Below, piece by piece: positions 52,450 through 61,493 of a stretch of 64,000 nucleotides of DNA (the stretch's first letter is position 1; each line of letters begins with the position of its first letter). The translations under genes were made by a program, and so were the position numbers. The notes under the pieces were generated by a model. The model ran no database searches and was not told the DNA's origin. It saw nothing but the letters and a program-made list of their open reading frames with translations. This DNA comes from Sphingorhabdus sp. YGSMI21 (GTDB taxonomy: Bacteria > Pseudomonadota > Alphaproteobacteria > Sphingomonadales > Sphingomonadaceae): NCBI RefSeq assembly GCF_002776575.1, contig NZ_CP022548.1, positions 1,813,001-1,877,000 of the forward strand, in the 5' to 3' direction.

Positions 52450-54006
52450 ATGAGCGAAGCGCAGCATATCCGGAAAATCGCGATCGTCGGAGGCGGCACA
52501 GCCGGTTGGTCCGCGGCCTGTCTGCTGGGACGTATCTTTGCCCGCGACAACACCGAAATCACGCTGATCGAATCCTCTGCCATTCCCACCGTCGGCGTCG
52601 GCGAAGCGACCATCCCGCCGATCTTCGAATTTCTCCAGCTGCTGGAAATTGATCCCGTCGACTTTGTCCGGGAAACCCAGTCCACTTTCAAACTCGCTAT
52701 CGAATTCCGTGACTGGCTGAAGGTCGGGCATAGCTACTGGCATCCGTTCGGCAATTTCGGCCTGACCATCGATCGCCGGCCCTTCCACCATTACTGGTGG
52801 AAAAACCAGGCGGAGGGCCATGACGAAAGCGTGGCCGATTTCTGCCCCTCGATCGCGCTCGCCGAGAAGAATAAATTTCTCTTTCCGCCCGCTGACGGAC
52901 AATTTCCCGGCGGGGCCTTGTCCTATGCCCTGCATTTCGACGCCGGTCTTGTCGCCAAATATCTGCGGCAGGTTTCCGAAGGGCTGGGCGTCACCCGCCT
53001 CGACCGGAAGGTACAGAGCGCAACGCTCAACGATCGTGGCCATATAGGCGAACTGCTGTGCGATGACGGATCGCGGGTGGCCGCCGATCTCTACATTGAC
53101 TGTTCCGGTTTTCGCGGGCTGCTGATCGAGCAGAGTCTGAACGCGGGCTATGAGGACTGGACCAACTGGCTGCCTTGTGACCGTGCGGTTGCGGTGCAGA
53201 GCGAAGCGGTGTTGCCGCGCACGCCCTATACAATTTCAACCGCGCGAGAAGCGGGCTGGCAATGGCGCATCCCGCTGCAGAACCGGGTCGGCAACGGCTA
53301 TGTCTATTCCAGTGCCTTCATCAGCGATGCCGATGCGCAAGACCGGCTGGTCGGATCACTGGATGGAAAACCATTGGCCGATCCGCGGGTGATCGGATTT
53401 ACCGCCGGCCACCGCAAGAAATTCTGGGACGGCAATTGCGTCTCGATCGGCCTGTCCGCCGGTTTTCTCGAGCCGCTGGAATCGACCAGCATCCACCTGA
53501 TCGTGACCGGCCTCAACCGGTTGCTCGACTATTTCCCCGACCGCAATTTCGATCCCTCGCTGCAAGCCGCCTATAATCGCGAGACGCTGACCGAATATGA
53601 GCATATTCGCGATTTTCTGCTGCTGCATTATTATCCCAACCAGCGGGTCGGCGAGCCGTTCTGGGATCAGGTCCGCCATGCGCCGCTGCCCGACAGTCTG
53701 GCCACGAAGATGGAGATGTTCCGCAAGAACGGTCGCATCATATCGCGGCGGCGCGAGCTGTTTCACGATCTGAGCTGGTTCTTTGTCGCGCGCGGCATGG
53801 GCATCACGCCGGAAAGCTATGATCCGCTGGTGGATATTCCGGATTTTGCCGATGTCCGGGATGTGATGGGGCAGGTGGGGGACGCGGTCGGCCGGCTGGC
53901 CGATGCCGCCCCGACCCATGACCAGTTTCTCGACGCGCTGATCACGCCGGGCAACCATCGCCGGCCTGCCTTCCACGCGCCCTCTATTTCGGGCTTTGGC
54001 CGCTGA
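52450..54006 (+). CDS. Tryptophan 7-halogenase family flavoprotein
   Basis: The 518-residue protein starts with the FAD loop IAIVGGGTAGWSAACLL and ends in a region typical of flavin-dependent halogenases. It keeps GEATIPPIFEFLQLL, the lysine Lys81 of the STFKL motif that aligns with the catalytic Lys of PrnA and RebH, and GWQWRIPLQNR carrying the WxWxIP motif. It would make hypohalous acid and halogenate an aromatic substrate. Such genes are repeatedly placed beside TonB receptors in this order with unknown substrates. It follows the receptor by 120 bases in the same direction. No flavin reductase is adjacent. Confidence 0.9.
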   Translation: MSEAQHIRKIAIVGGGTAGWSAACLLGRIFARDNTEITLIESSAIPTVGVGEATIPPIFEFLQLLEIDPVDFVRETQSTFKLAIEFRDWLKVGHSYWHPFGNFGLTIDRRPFHHYWWKNQAEGHDESVADFCPSIALAEKNKFLFPPADGQFPGGALSYALHFDAGLVAKYLRQVSEGLGVTRLDRKVQSATLNDRGHIGELLCDDGSRVAADLYIDCSGFRGLLIEQSLNAGYEDWTNWLPCDRAVAVQSEAVLPRTPYTISTAREAGWQWRIPLQNRVGNGYVYSSAFISDADAQDRLVGSLDGKPLADPRVIGFTAGHRKKFWDGNCVSIGLSAGFLEPLESTSIHLIVTGLNRLLDYFPDRNFDPSLQAAYNRETLTEYEHIRDFLLLHYYPNQRVGEPFWDQVRHAPLPDSLATKMEMFRKNGRIISRRRELFHDLSWFFVARGMGITPESYDPLVDIPDFADVRDVMGQVGDAVGRLADAAPTHDQFLDALITPGNHRRPAFHAPSISGFGR

Positions 54007-54016
54007 AAATCCCGGT

Positions 54017-55306
54017 CTAGAAACGCAAGCCGGCGCTGGCCTCCGCCCGCCGCTCGCTGGTCGGCCGGTAAAGCAGGATGGCGACACAGCAAATCACCGC
54101 CGCCAGAATCATGCCCGGCAGGACCGCACCGCCCTTGACCGTGGCGTCGGCGCCTCCGGTCAGGGCCAGGCTCAGCGCGATGATCTGCGGGGCCAGCGCC
54201 TGCCCCAGCTTGCGGGCGACATTGGACAGGGCATAGACATGGGCCGCGCATCCGGTGCCGTCGGGCAGGGTTTCGATATCGCGAATGGCGATCGGCACCA
54301 TCGACCAGAACATGATCGACATGCCACAGGTTGCGGCGATGGCGATGGCGAGGGTGATCGTGGCGACGATCAGACCGGAACTGTAGAATATCGCCAGCAT
54401 CGCCAGCGCGCCGATGTGCAGCAGAACCGCCCAGATCAAGGTTGCGACCAGACCGACCCGCGCGGAAAGGCTGACCCAGAGCGGTGCGGTGATCAGCAGC
54501 GCGGCGGAGGGCAGCAGCGCGGCCCAATAGCCCCATTCGGAATTGCCGAGGTCGCGGTCGAACAGAAACAGGATCGACTTGGCCGTCACGGTCGTGCTCA
54601 GTCCGGCCACCACGATCGTCAGCAGCAGCCGGCGCAGTGCTGCATTGCTGCCGACCAAGGCGAAATAATGGGAAATTTCCTGACCGGGGGACAGGGGCGG
54701 CATTGGCGGTGCCGCGACCCGCTCCTTCACGCCGATCCAGGTTATGAAGAAACAGGGTTGGGCCAGCAGCCCCAGGATCAGCGCGCCGGCCAGAAAAGGC
54801 GCGTCGTTTCCGGAGGTCAGAGCATAGATGGTCGCCGCAGTCAGCCCGCCGAGGGCTGCTCCCTGCATGCGCAGTCCGGTCAGCTTCAGCTGTTCCGACG
54901 GATCGTCGGTGATCCGCGCGGTGAGCACGGCATAAGGAATATTCCCGCAGCCATAGGCAAAGCGCAGTCCGACATGGGTGACCGCAGCATAGATGGCGAG
55001 ATTATATCCGGCCAGCGGCGGCGAGCGGAAGGCCAGCCACAGCGCGACAGCGATCAGGGGGCCGCTCAGCAACACCCATGATCGCATCGGATAACGGGCG
55101 GCCATGCGATCGGCGAGCGCGCCGATAACCGGATCAAACAGCCAGTCGACCACCGCACCGATCAGGAAAATGCCGGCGGCAATGCCGAGCGGGAGCTGCA
55201 ATATCTGGATATAGAAGAAGAGCAGATAGAGCTCGATCGACTGCCAGATCAGATTGAAGCCGACATCGCCCGCAGCATAGCTCAGGCGTTCGCGGCGCCG
55301 GATCAT
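54017..55306 (-). CDS. GPH-family (MelB-like) MFS sugar transporter
   Basis: The 429-residue protein has twelve hydrophobic segments and the glycoside-pentoside-hexuronide pattern: ERLSYAAGDVGFNLIWQSIELYLLFFY at the start, the DWLFDPVIGALAD motif of helix 2 and PYAVLTARITDDPSEQLKLTGLRM in the loop. It imports a sugar or glycoside with cations into the cytoplasm. It overlaps the LacI gene by four bases (ATGA) and so is co-translated with the regulator. It is convergent to the halogenase. Substrate unknown. Confidence 0.9.
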   Translation of the reverse strand: MIRRRERLSYAAGDVGFNLIWQSIELYLLFFYIQILQLPLGIAAGIFLIGAVVDWLFDPVIGALADRMAARYPMRSWVLLSGPLIAVALWLAFRSPPLAGYNLAIYAAVTHVGLRFAYGCGNIPYAVLTARITDDPSEQLKLTGLRMQGAALGGLTAATIYALTSGNDAPFLAGALILGLLAQPCFFITWIGVKERVAAPPMPPLSPGQEISHYFALVGSNAALRRLLLTIVVAGLSTTVTAKSILFLFDRDLGNSEWGYWAALLPSAALLITAPLWVSLSARVGLVATLIWAVLLHIGALAMLAIFYSSGLIVATITLAIAIAATCGMSIMFWSMVPIAIRDIETLPDGTGCAAHVYALSNVARKLGQALAPQIIALSLALTGGADATVKGGAVLPGMILAAVICCVAILLYRPTSERRAEASAGLRF

Positions 55307-56331
55307 GACTTGCCGGCGGGTGGCGCGGTCGATTGCCGGACAATCAGCTCGCAGGCATGGGTTTCCAGCATCGCAAAGGGCTTTTTGTCGAGCTTGGCGA
55401 TCAGCGCGTCGGTGGCATCGCGCGCCATGTCATAGACCGGCTGGTGGACGGTGGTGATGCGCGGCCAGACGATCTGTGCGATCGCGCTGTCGTCAAAGCC
55501 GGCGATCGAGACATCGTCGGGCACGCTCAGGCCGAGGTCGCGCGCGGCCATGATCGCCGCGGCGGCCATGTCGTCATTCTGGGCAAAAATCGCGGTCGGC
55601 CGGTCGGGCCGGTCGAGCAGCTTGTGGGCTGCGGCCAGACCGGATTCATAGGTATAATAGCCCTGTTCTTCGAGATCCGGCGCATGCGACACGCCCGCGC
55701 TCTTCAGCGCGTCGAGAAAGCCGTTCAACCTGGCGCCACTGGACGGGTGGGTCGGGTCGCCCTTGATCACGCCGATACGGCGATGGCCGAGTTCCAGCAA
55801 ATAGGCGGTCATTTTTCGCGCCGCTTCGACATCGTCGGTGGTCCGGCTCGGGCCATATTCCAGCGATTCGGTGGGGGCAACGCGGGAAAACGGGAAATTG
55901 TGACGGGTCAGTTCGCTGAGCACCTGCGGGTGATCGGACGCGGGCGGGGTCAGGATCACCCCGTCCAGCGCGGCGGCCCGCAATATGCTCATGATCTTGC
56001 CGGCGACCTTGGCGACCGATTCCACCGGCAGCACAAGCAGGCGGTATTTTTCCCCGTGCAGGCGGTCCAGCGCGCCGCGCTGCAGTTCCACCACATAGTT
56101 GGGGCTGGGATTCTCGTAGATCAGGCCGAGCAGATAGGACCGGCGGCCAACCAGTCCGCGTGCCATGATATTGGGATGATAGTCCAGTTCTTCCGCGGCT
56201 TTCAGGACCTTGTCGCGCAGCACCTTCCGGACATGGGGCTCGTTGTTGAAGACCCTGGAAACGGTCTTGATCGAGACATCTGCAGCCGTCGCGACATCAA
56301 CAATCGTAGCCCGCTTTTTGGAATCTGACAT
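55303..56331 (-). CDS. LacI-family transcriptional regulator
   Basis: The 342-residue protein has an N-terminal LacI helix-turn-helix: ATIVDVATAADVSIKTVSRVFNNEPHVRKVLRDKVLKAAEELDYHPNIMARGL, with the hinge helix. A periplasmic-binding-like domain follows with IFAQNDDMAAAAIMAARDLGLSVPDDVSIAGFDD, where sugars bind. It leads a two-gene unit with the GPH transporter. The three operators at 49094-49152 and the sugar genes around it suggest it represses the receptor and glucosidase-ED genes in the absence of an inducing sugar. The ATG at 56331 removes a spurious upstream stretch. Confidence 0.94.
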   Translation of the reverse strand: MSDSKKRATIVDVATAADVSIKTVSRVFNNEPHVRKVLRDKVLKAAEELDYHPNIMARGLVGRRSYLLGLIYENPSPNYVVELQRGALDRLHGEKYRLLVLPVESVAKVAGKIMSILRAAALDGVILTPPASDHPQVLSELTRHNFPFSRVAPTESLEYGPSRTTDDVEAARKMTAYLLELGHRRIGVIKGDPTHPSSGARLNGFLDALKSAGVSHAPDLEEQGYYTYESGLAAAHKLLDRPDRPTAIFAQNDDMAAAAIMAARDLGLSVPDDVSIAGFDDSAIAQIVWPRITTVHQPVYDMARDATDALIAKLDKKPFAMLETHACELIVRQSTAPPAGKS

Positions 56332-57082
56332 TATCCGGATATACTCGTTTTCATGGCAAGAACTTGTTCCATCATGCGGCACCTGTGAGACCATCGGTTC
56401 TAGGTGGATTATCGCAGATTTGCAACAGTATCAGCCTCGTTTTACGTCCGGAAACAGGCCGTTCGGACGGTGTCCGATACGGGAGCGCAATCCGTCCGGT
56501 GGCGGGGTGGGAGAGGGCCGGTTGCCCGGCCTCCGGCAAAAGAAATATCCCTTGATTCCCCCGCGAGAGGCGGTGGCAGGTATTTGGGACAGGATCGGGC
56601 CGCTGCAATTCCGGTTTTCACCTATTTCATGCCCGATCATATCGAGGAATATTATGCCCATATCGGCAGATTGACGGGACCCGAAAGCCTATATTATTTC
56701 ACCTATCAGGATAGAAAGAGCTTGAGGCGAAGCGGCTCTAAGCAGTTCAGCTGTCCCTATTCCCATTTTTCGCGAACGCGCCAGGCGATACGGCTTCCCA
56801 TTGTCCGGCCGTTCGGCGGGCTATAGGCATCCGCGGAATCAGAAAATCCCGGAAATCAGGCAGCCTCCGCGCTGTCGCGATGATAATCAGAAGCTGCCGT
56901 TCCGGTGGTCACACCCGTCGAGAAAGGTTTCTCCACGCGCGCATATATTCGCTTGCCAGCAGGCATGACCGGAAATATCGCGCGGCCAACTTGCAAGAGG
57001 CTAACCAATTGGGACAAATTTTGACGAATCGGGAGTGCCGATCCACTCAATTTCCACAACCTTGGTTATCCGTGGAAATTGA
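56332..57082. other. Gene-poor gap with a possible degraded gene
   Basis: About 750 bases lack a convincing gene. A forward frame around 56610-56826 gives VFTYFMPDHIEEYYAHIGRL and a further 45 residues. It vaguely resembles the strand-helix tail of a class I methyltransferase without its SAM-binding part, so it may be a remnant. No promoter or start is evident. Confidence 0.3.
57048..57081. repeat. Hairpin in tRNA-Glu 3' trailer
   Basis: CAATTTCCAC at 57048-57057 pairs perfectly with GTGGAAATTG at 57072-57081 across a 14-base loop. It begins one base after the tRNA 3' end and may be a processing or termination signal, though no T-run follows. Confidence 0.6.
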
Positions 57083-57157
57083 TGGTGACCCCTACGGGAA
57101 TCGAACCCGTGTTTCAGCCGTGAAAGGGCCGCGTCCTAACCGCTAGACGAAGGGGCC
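57083..57157 (-). tRNA. tRNA-Glu (UUC), CCA encoded
   Basis: The reverse strand gives a 75-nt cloverleaf. The acceptor GGCCCCT pairs with AGGGGTC (one G-T), the D-arm has GCGGTTAGGA, the anticodon loop CTTTCAC gives anticodon TTC, and the T-arm holds GGTTCGAATCC. The terminal CCA is encoded. The fold and anticodon are clear by eye. Confidence 0.97.
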
Positions 57158-57348
57158 ATACCAATTGCTGGTCAGCGAGCCACGGCCATTAGGGGGGCGC
57201 TCGGCATAGGTCAACCCTCTTTTCGCCGGAAATTTCGGGCTATTTCCCGGTGCCGTGGCGGACCGCCCGTAACTCTTTGTCTTTAGGGCCGCCAGCAGTG
57301 CGGTCGATCCGGCCGGTGGCACCGCCCGTTCCCGCGCTCCTGACACGC

Positions 57349-59115
57349 TCAATCGGCCCAGGCGGCATCTTCCAGATGGATTTCCGCTGACGGGCGGCTG
57401 CCCCAGTCATCGATCTTGGCGCGGCCGGCTATCCACAATTTCCGTCCTCTCGGCGCGTTGAGCAGCGTCTGGCCAAGATCGCTCTCCGCCGCGCGAAAGG
57501 CGATGGTCTTGATCGACGCGCCGTCATCGCCGCCGACGATCATCCGGACATGGTCGGTTCCGACAATATCGCATTTGATGATTCGCACCGGGCCGGTGGC
57601 GATCCGCGGCGCGGGCCAGCCCATGCCATAGGGACCGGCTCCGTCCATCGCCTCGACCATCGTCGGATTGACGCCTTTGGGCGAGAGCACTGCGTCGAGC
57701 AGCAGCGCCTTGCCATCCTGTGCCTTGCCGACACTGTCGGCGAGCCGGTCGTTGAGAAATTCGGAAAAGGCGTCGACCTTGTCCGCCGCGACCGTGACGC
57801 CCGCCGCCATGGCGTGACCGCCACCGGCGATCAGCAAGCCGCTGTCCTTGGCCGCGATGATCGCAGCGCCCAGATCAACGCCCGAAACCGAACGGCCCGA
57901 TCCCTTGCCGATGCCCTCTTCGTCCAGCGCGATGATGATCGCCGGCCGGTTCAGCTTCTCCTTGATCCGCCCGGCAACGATGCCGATGACGCCGGGATGC
58001 CAGCCCTTAGCCGAGAGCACCGCCACCGCCTGGTTCTGCTGGGCGGTGCACATGGCTTCGGCTTCCTCCAGTACATGGGCCTCGATCGCCCGGCGCTCCT
58101 GATTGAGATGGTCGAGCTCGGCGGCGATGCTCCGGGCTTCCTCCGGGTCCTGCGTGATCAGCAGACGGACGCCGAGATCGGATTTACCGACCCGTCCGCC
58201 GGCATTGATCCGGGGACCCAAAGCAAAGCCGAGATCCGAGCAGATCGGCGCGCGCTTCAGCCGGCTGGCGTCGATCAGCGCCGACAGACCGATATTCTGC
58301 CGTCCGGCCAGCACCTTGATGCCCTGCGCGACAAAGGCGCGGTTTAGGCCGCGCAGTTGCGCGACATCGGCGACCGTACCCAAAGCCACAATATCGAGCA
58401 GCTCGAGCAGTTTCGGTTCGGCCCGCCCCTTGAAAAAACCCTGGTTGCGCAACGTCCGGACCAGTGCCGCGCCGAGCAGAAAGGCCATGCCAACGGCGGC
58501 GAGATGGCCATGTTCCGCGCCGGCGTCGCTCTCGTCGAGCCGGTTGGGATTGACCAGAGCCAGCGCCTTGGGCAGCTCCACCGCGCATTTGTGATGGTCG
58601 ACGACAATCACCTCGACACCGGCTTTGTGCGCCATGTCCAGTGCTTCAAAAGCCATTGCCCCGCAATCGACGGTAACCACCAGATTGCTGCCCTGCTCGC
58701 CGAGCTTCACCAAAGCCTCGCCCGACGGGCCATAGCCCTCCATCAGCCGGTCCGGGATATAATAGCCCGCTTCCAGCCCGAGGTCTCTCAACAGGCGTAT
58801 GAGCAAGGCGGCGCTGGTCGCGCCATCGACGTCATAATCGCCGAATATCGTGACCTTTTCCTGATTCTTGATGGCGAGGGCCAGGCGGTCCGCCGCCACA
58901 TCCATATCCTGAAAAACCGAGGGATCGGGCATGAAGCCGCGGATCGTCGGATCGCGGTTGACCGCGAGCGTTTCCCGGCTGGCGCCGCGCGCGAGCAGCA
59001 GCTGGGTGACCAGGTCATCGGGCTGGAAACCCGGATCGCGCGCGTCGGCGCTGGTGCTGCGCCAGCGCCAGCTCTGGCCGGACAGGGATTTTTCTACATT
59101 CAATACTGCACTCAT
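57349..59115 (-). CDS. recJ: Single-stranded-DNA exonuclease RecJ
   Basis: The 588-residue protein has the DHH phosphoesterase core: IFGDYDVDGATSAALLIRLLRDLG (motif I), VVTVDCG, VIVVDHHKC (the DHH motif) and, in the DHHA1 domain, GGGHAMAAGVTV. The OB-fold C-terminus with VRMIVGGDDGASIKTIAFR follows. It is the 5'-3' ssDNA exonuclease of recombination and mismatch repair. Length fits RecJ (about 580). The ATG at 59115 is 65 bases from the divergent flavodoxin-like gene. The downstream tRNA-Glu is on the same strand. Confidence 0.96.
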   Translation of the reverse strand: MSAVLNVEKSLSGQSWRWRSTSADARDPGFQPDDLVTQLLLARGASRETLAVNRDPTIRGFMPDPSVFQDMDVAADRLALAIKNQEKVTIFGDYDVDGATSAALLIRLLRDLGLEAGYYIPDRLMEGYGPSGEALVKLGEQGSNLVVTVDCGAMAFEALDMAHKAGVEVIVVDHHKCAVELPKALALVNPNRLDESDAGAEHGHLAAVGMAFLLGAALVRTLRNQGFFKGRAEPKLLELLDIVALGTVADVAQLRGLNRAFVAQGIKVLAGRQNIGLSALIDASRLKRAPICSDLGFALGPRINAGGRVGKSDLGVRLLITQDPEEARSIAAELDHLNQERRAIEAHVLEEAEAMCTAQQNQAVAVLSAKGWHPGVIGIVAGRIKEKLNRPAIIIALDEEGIGKGSGRSVSGVDLGAAIIAAKDSGLLIAGGGHAMAAGVTVAADKVDAFSEFLNDRLADSVGKAQDGKALLLDAVLSPKGVNPTMVEAMDGAGPYGMGWPAPRIATGPVRIIKCDIVGTDHVRMIVGGDDGASIKTIAFRAAESDLGQTLLNAPRGRKLWIAGRAKIDDWGSRPSAEIHLEDAAWAD

Positions 59116-59180
59116 GGCCGGTGCTATGCGTCAAAGCAGCGGCGCTGACAATCGGTCTGTTGCTTGCTAGGGAGAGAGGC

Positions 59181-59672
59181 ATGAAAAAGCTTCTGATCGT
59201 CTATTACAGCTATACCGGCGGCACCGCGCAGATGGTCGAGGCCGCGGCCACGGCCGGGCAGGGTGAGGATGGCATCGAAATAGACGTCCTGCGCGCGGAA
59301 GACTGCCAGCCGGAGCATATGCTGTCCGCCGACGGCTATATTTTCGCGACGCCGGAAAATCTGGCGGCGATTGCCGGGGTGATGAAGGCTTTTTTCGATC
59401 GCTGCTATTATCCCCTGCTCGGCAAGATCGAAGGCCGCCCCTATGCCGCGATGATCTGCGCCGGATCGGATGGCGAGAATGCAAAGACACAGCTGGAACG
59501 CATCGCCACAGGCTGGCGGCTCAAGAAAGTCATCGACAGCCTGATCATCTGCACCCATGCGCAGACCGAAGAGCAGATATTGGCACCGAAAATGATTTCC
59601 GAAGCCGACCGCCAGCGATGTGCCGAAACGGGTGCGACGTTGTCAGCGGGCCTCGCCATGGGTATATTCTAG
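59181..59672 (+). CDS. Flavodoxin-like / NAD(P)H-dependent FMN protein
   Basis: The 163-residue protein has an FMN phosphate loop YYSYTGGTAQMVEAAA close to the start and the following flavodoxin pattern ADGYIFATPENLAAIAGVMKAFFDRCYYPLLGKIEGRPYAAMICAGSDG. It resembles NADPH-dependent FMN reductase/flavodoxin-like oxidoreductases of the WrbA group. The partner and reaction are unknown. GGGAGAGAGG precedes the ATG at 59181; an upstream GTG at 59121 lacks this. The stop overlaps the UDG gene by four bases tail to tail. Confidence 0.85.
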   Translation: MKKLLIVYYSYTGGTAQMVEAAATAGQGEDGIEIDVLRAEDCQPEHMLSADGYIFATPENLAAIAGVMKAFFDRCYYPLLGKIEGRPYAAMICAGSDGENAKTQLERIATGWRLKKVIDSLIICTHAQTEEQILAPKMISEADRQRCAETGATLSAGLAMGIF

Positions 59673-60259
59673 ATCAGTTCGCGCACGCGATCCTGCAACA
59701 CCGGTATCACATCTGTCTCGAACCAGGGATTGGCCTTGAACCAGCGGATATTGCGCGGGCTGGGATGGGGCAGGGGCAAGTGGTCCGGCCAGAATTCCTG
59801 CCAGCGTTTGACCGTTTCGGTGAGCGTGCGGGATTTGCGCTCTCCCAGATGCCAGTTCATCGCATATTGGCCAAGTACCAGCGTCAGCTTGATGTTCGGC
59901 AACGCCTCCAATAGCGGCTTGCGCCAGGCCGGCGCGCATTCCGCTCGTGGCGGCATGTCGCCGCCCTTGCCGGTGCCGGGAAAGCAGAATCCCATCGGCA
60001 CGATCGCGAACAGGCGCGGGTCGTAAAATTGTGCCTCGGTCACGCCCAGCCAGTCGCGCAGCCGCTTGCCGCTGACATCGTCGAACGGACGGCCTTTCTC
60101 ATGAGTCTTGCTGCCCGGCGCCTGCCCGACCAGCAGGATCCGCGCGCTGCTGTCCGCCTGCACCAATGGTTTGGGACCGAGCGGCAGGCCGGCGCAAATC
60201 GTGCAGGCGCGGATTTCGTCCAGCAGGCCGGCCAGCGCGTCGGGTGGTCGGCTCGTCAT
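59669..60259 (-). CDS. Uracil-DNA glycosylase, Fe-S family 4/5-like
   Basis: The 196-residue protein has UDG motif 1 ILLVGQAPGSKTHEKGRPFDD, a central FCFPGTGKGGDMPPRAEC stretch and the C-terminal HPSPRN motif. Four cysteines fit an iron-sulfur site: CTIC near the N-terminus and two sixteen residues apart in the FC...EC block, the spacing of family 4 enzymes. It removes uracil, or a related base, from DNA. Gln in GQAPG replaces the Glu of many family 4 enzymes. The ATG at 60259 overlaps the DUF900 stop (ATGA). Confidence 0.88.
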   Translation of the reverse strand: MTSRPPDALAGLLDEIRACTICAGLPLGPKPLVQADSSARILLVGQAPGSKTHEKGRPFDDVSGKRLRDWLGVTEAQFYDPRLFAIVPMGFCFPGTGKGGDMPPRAECAPAWRKPLLEALPNIKLTLVLGQYAMNWHLGERKSRTLTETVKRWQEFWPDHLPLPHPSPRNIRWFKANPWFETDVIPVLQDRVRELI

Positions 60260-61491
60260 TCCTTGCGGCGGCAAATCGCCAGATGGTCGGGCTTCTCGTC
60301 CTTGGCAATCGGCGGCAGGACGAAGACATGGCCGAGATGGGTCGGATCCCGCCCGTCCGGTTTCCTCACGCCTTTGACGACAGCGGCGAAATCGCGGCAG
60401 GCTGGCGCGCTTTGCAGATAGTTGCTGTGGCCGGTGCGGCCCCGGCTGACGGCGGTCGTGTCGATGATGGTAAGCGCCGCCTTGTCGACCGCTTCGGCAT
60501 ATTTCGGATGCGCCGCATAGCAGCGCTCGGGCAGGCCGCGGGCTTCGAGTTCCGCTGCCTCGAACGGACTGAAGCAGCGCGGATAGCCCAGCCGGGGATA
60601 GCCGTGAATATCATCGGACAGCGACAGGGCGCGATCCTTGATCGATGCGTAAACGGTGATTCGCCTGTCGTTGCGCACCCGCCGGTCGGACAATATTTCC
60701 TCGGCAATATCGCGCTCGAAATCCTGGGTGTCGACGTCCGGCGAGACGAGGATGATATTCGAAATGACGCTCGAATCGCTGGTCGAAACATTGCGGTCGA
60801 CATATTCCACCGAGGGCAGTACCAGCCGTGCGCCGAGCGAGTGGGAAATCAGCACGATTTCCTTTGTCGTCTCCAGCTGCGCCAGCTGCATCAGGAATTT
60901 GCGGAAATTGCGCTCGTCCCAGTACATGTTGGTTTCGTCCACCGGATATTTGAACAGGGCGCCCTGCGACGGCCAGCTATACTGGATAGCCGGACCGGTG
61001 AAACCGGTCAGCCGGACGATCTGGTCGGTGTCGCGCGAACTGGTGAAAAAAGTTTCCCGATAGCCGTGGACGTAGAGCAGCACGCGGCCGTCCGCTGCCT
61101 GCATCCTGGCGGCCAGATTGGCCCACCATTGTTGCGAATCGGAAAAGCCGAACGGGATGCTGCGGGTTGTCTTGCCGGGCTCCCGCTCGACCTCCTGCGG
61201 TCCGGCAAAGCGGCCATAGCGGACCTTGTCGCCGCGATGGTGCAGCAGGCGGATATTTTCGGTCAGGCAGTCGGGCAGCCGGCTGGTGACAAAGAAAAAC
61301 GGCTTGTCACCAGCATCGGCCGCATCATCCGGCTTGGGATTGCACCGCTCCGGGGCGACATAGGCGGAATGGGCTATGTCCCCATATTCCACCGGCGTCA
61401 CGCATCCGGCAATCAGCCAGGGCAAAGCAAGAATCGCCCATCTGGCCCTGGCCGCGATACGCTTCGGCGACGGCAGGCTCCCGATGGTCAT
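60256..61491 (-). CDS. DUF900 alpha/beta-hydrolase lipoprotein
   Basis: The 411-residue protein starts with a signal and lipobox LIAGC, then a linker, and an alpha/beta-hydrolase domain of the DUF900 family. Marks are VLLYVHGYRETFFTSSRDTDQIVRLTGFTGPAIQYSWPSQG and the nucleophile elbow IVLISHSLGARLVLPSVE with the catalytic Ser. It is likely a periplasmic or membrane-attached esterase; no substrate is known. It overlaps the UDG gene downstream and lies two bases after glpX, so the three are probably in one transcript. Confidence 0.9.
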   Translation of the reverse strand: MTIGSLPSPKRIAARARWAILALPWLIAGCVTPVEYGDIAHSAYVAPERCNPKPDDAADAGDKPFFFVTSRLPDCLTENIRLLHHRGDKVRYGRFAGPQEVEREPGKTTRSIPFGFSDSQQWWANLAARMQAADGRVLLYVHGYRETFFTSSRDTDQIVRLTGFTGPAIQYSWPSQGALFKYPVDETNMYWDERNFRKFLMQLAQLETTKEIVLISHSLGARLVLPSVEYVDRNVSTSDSSVISNIILVSPDVDTQDFERDIAEEILSDRRVRNDRRITVYASIKDRALSLSDDIHGYPRLGYPRCFSPFEAAELEARGLPERCYAAHPKYAEAVDKAALTIIDTTAVSRGRTGHSNYLQSAPACRDFAAVVKGVRKPDGRDPTHLGHVFVLPPIAKDEKPDHLAICRRKE

Positions 61492-61493
61492 TT

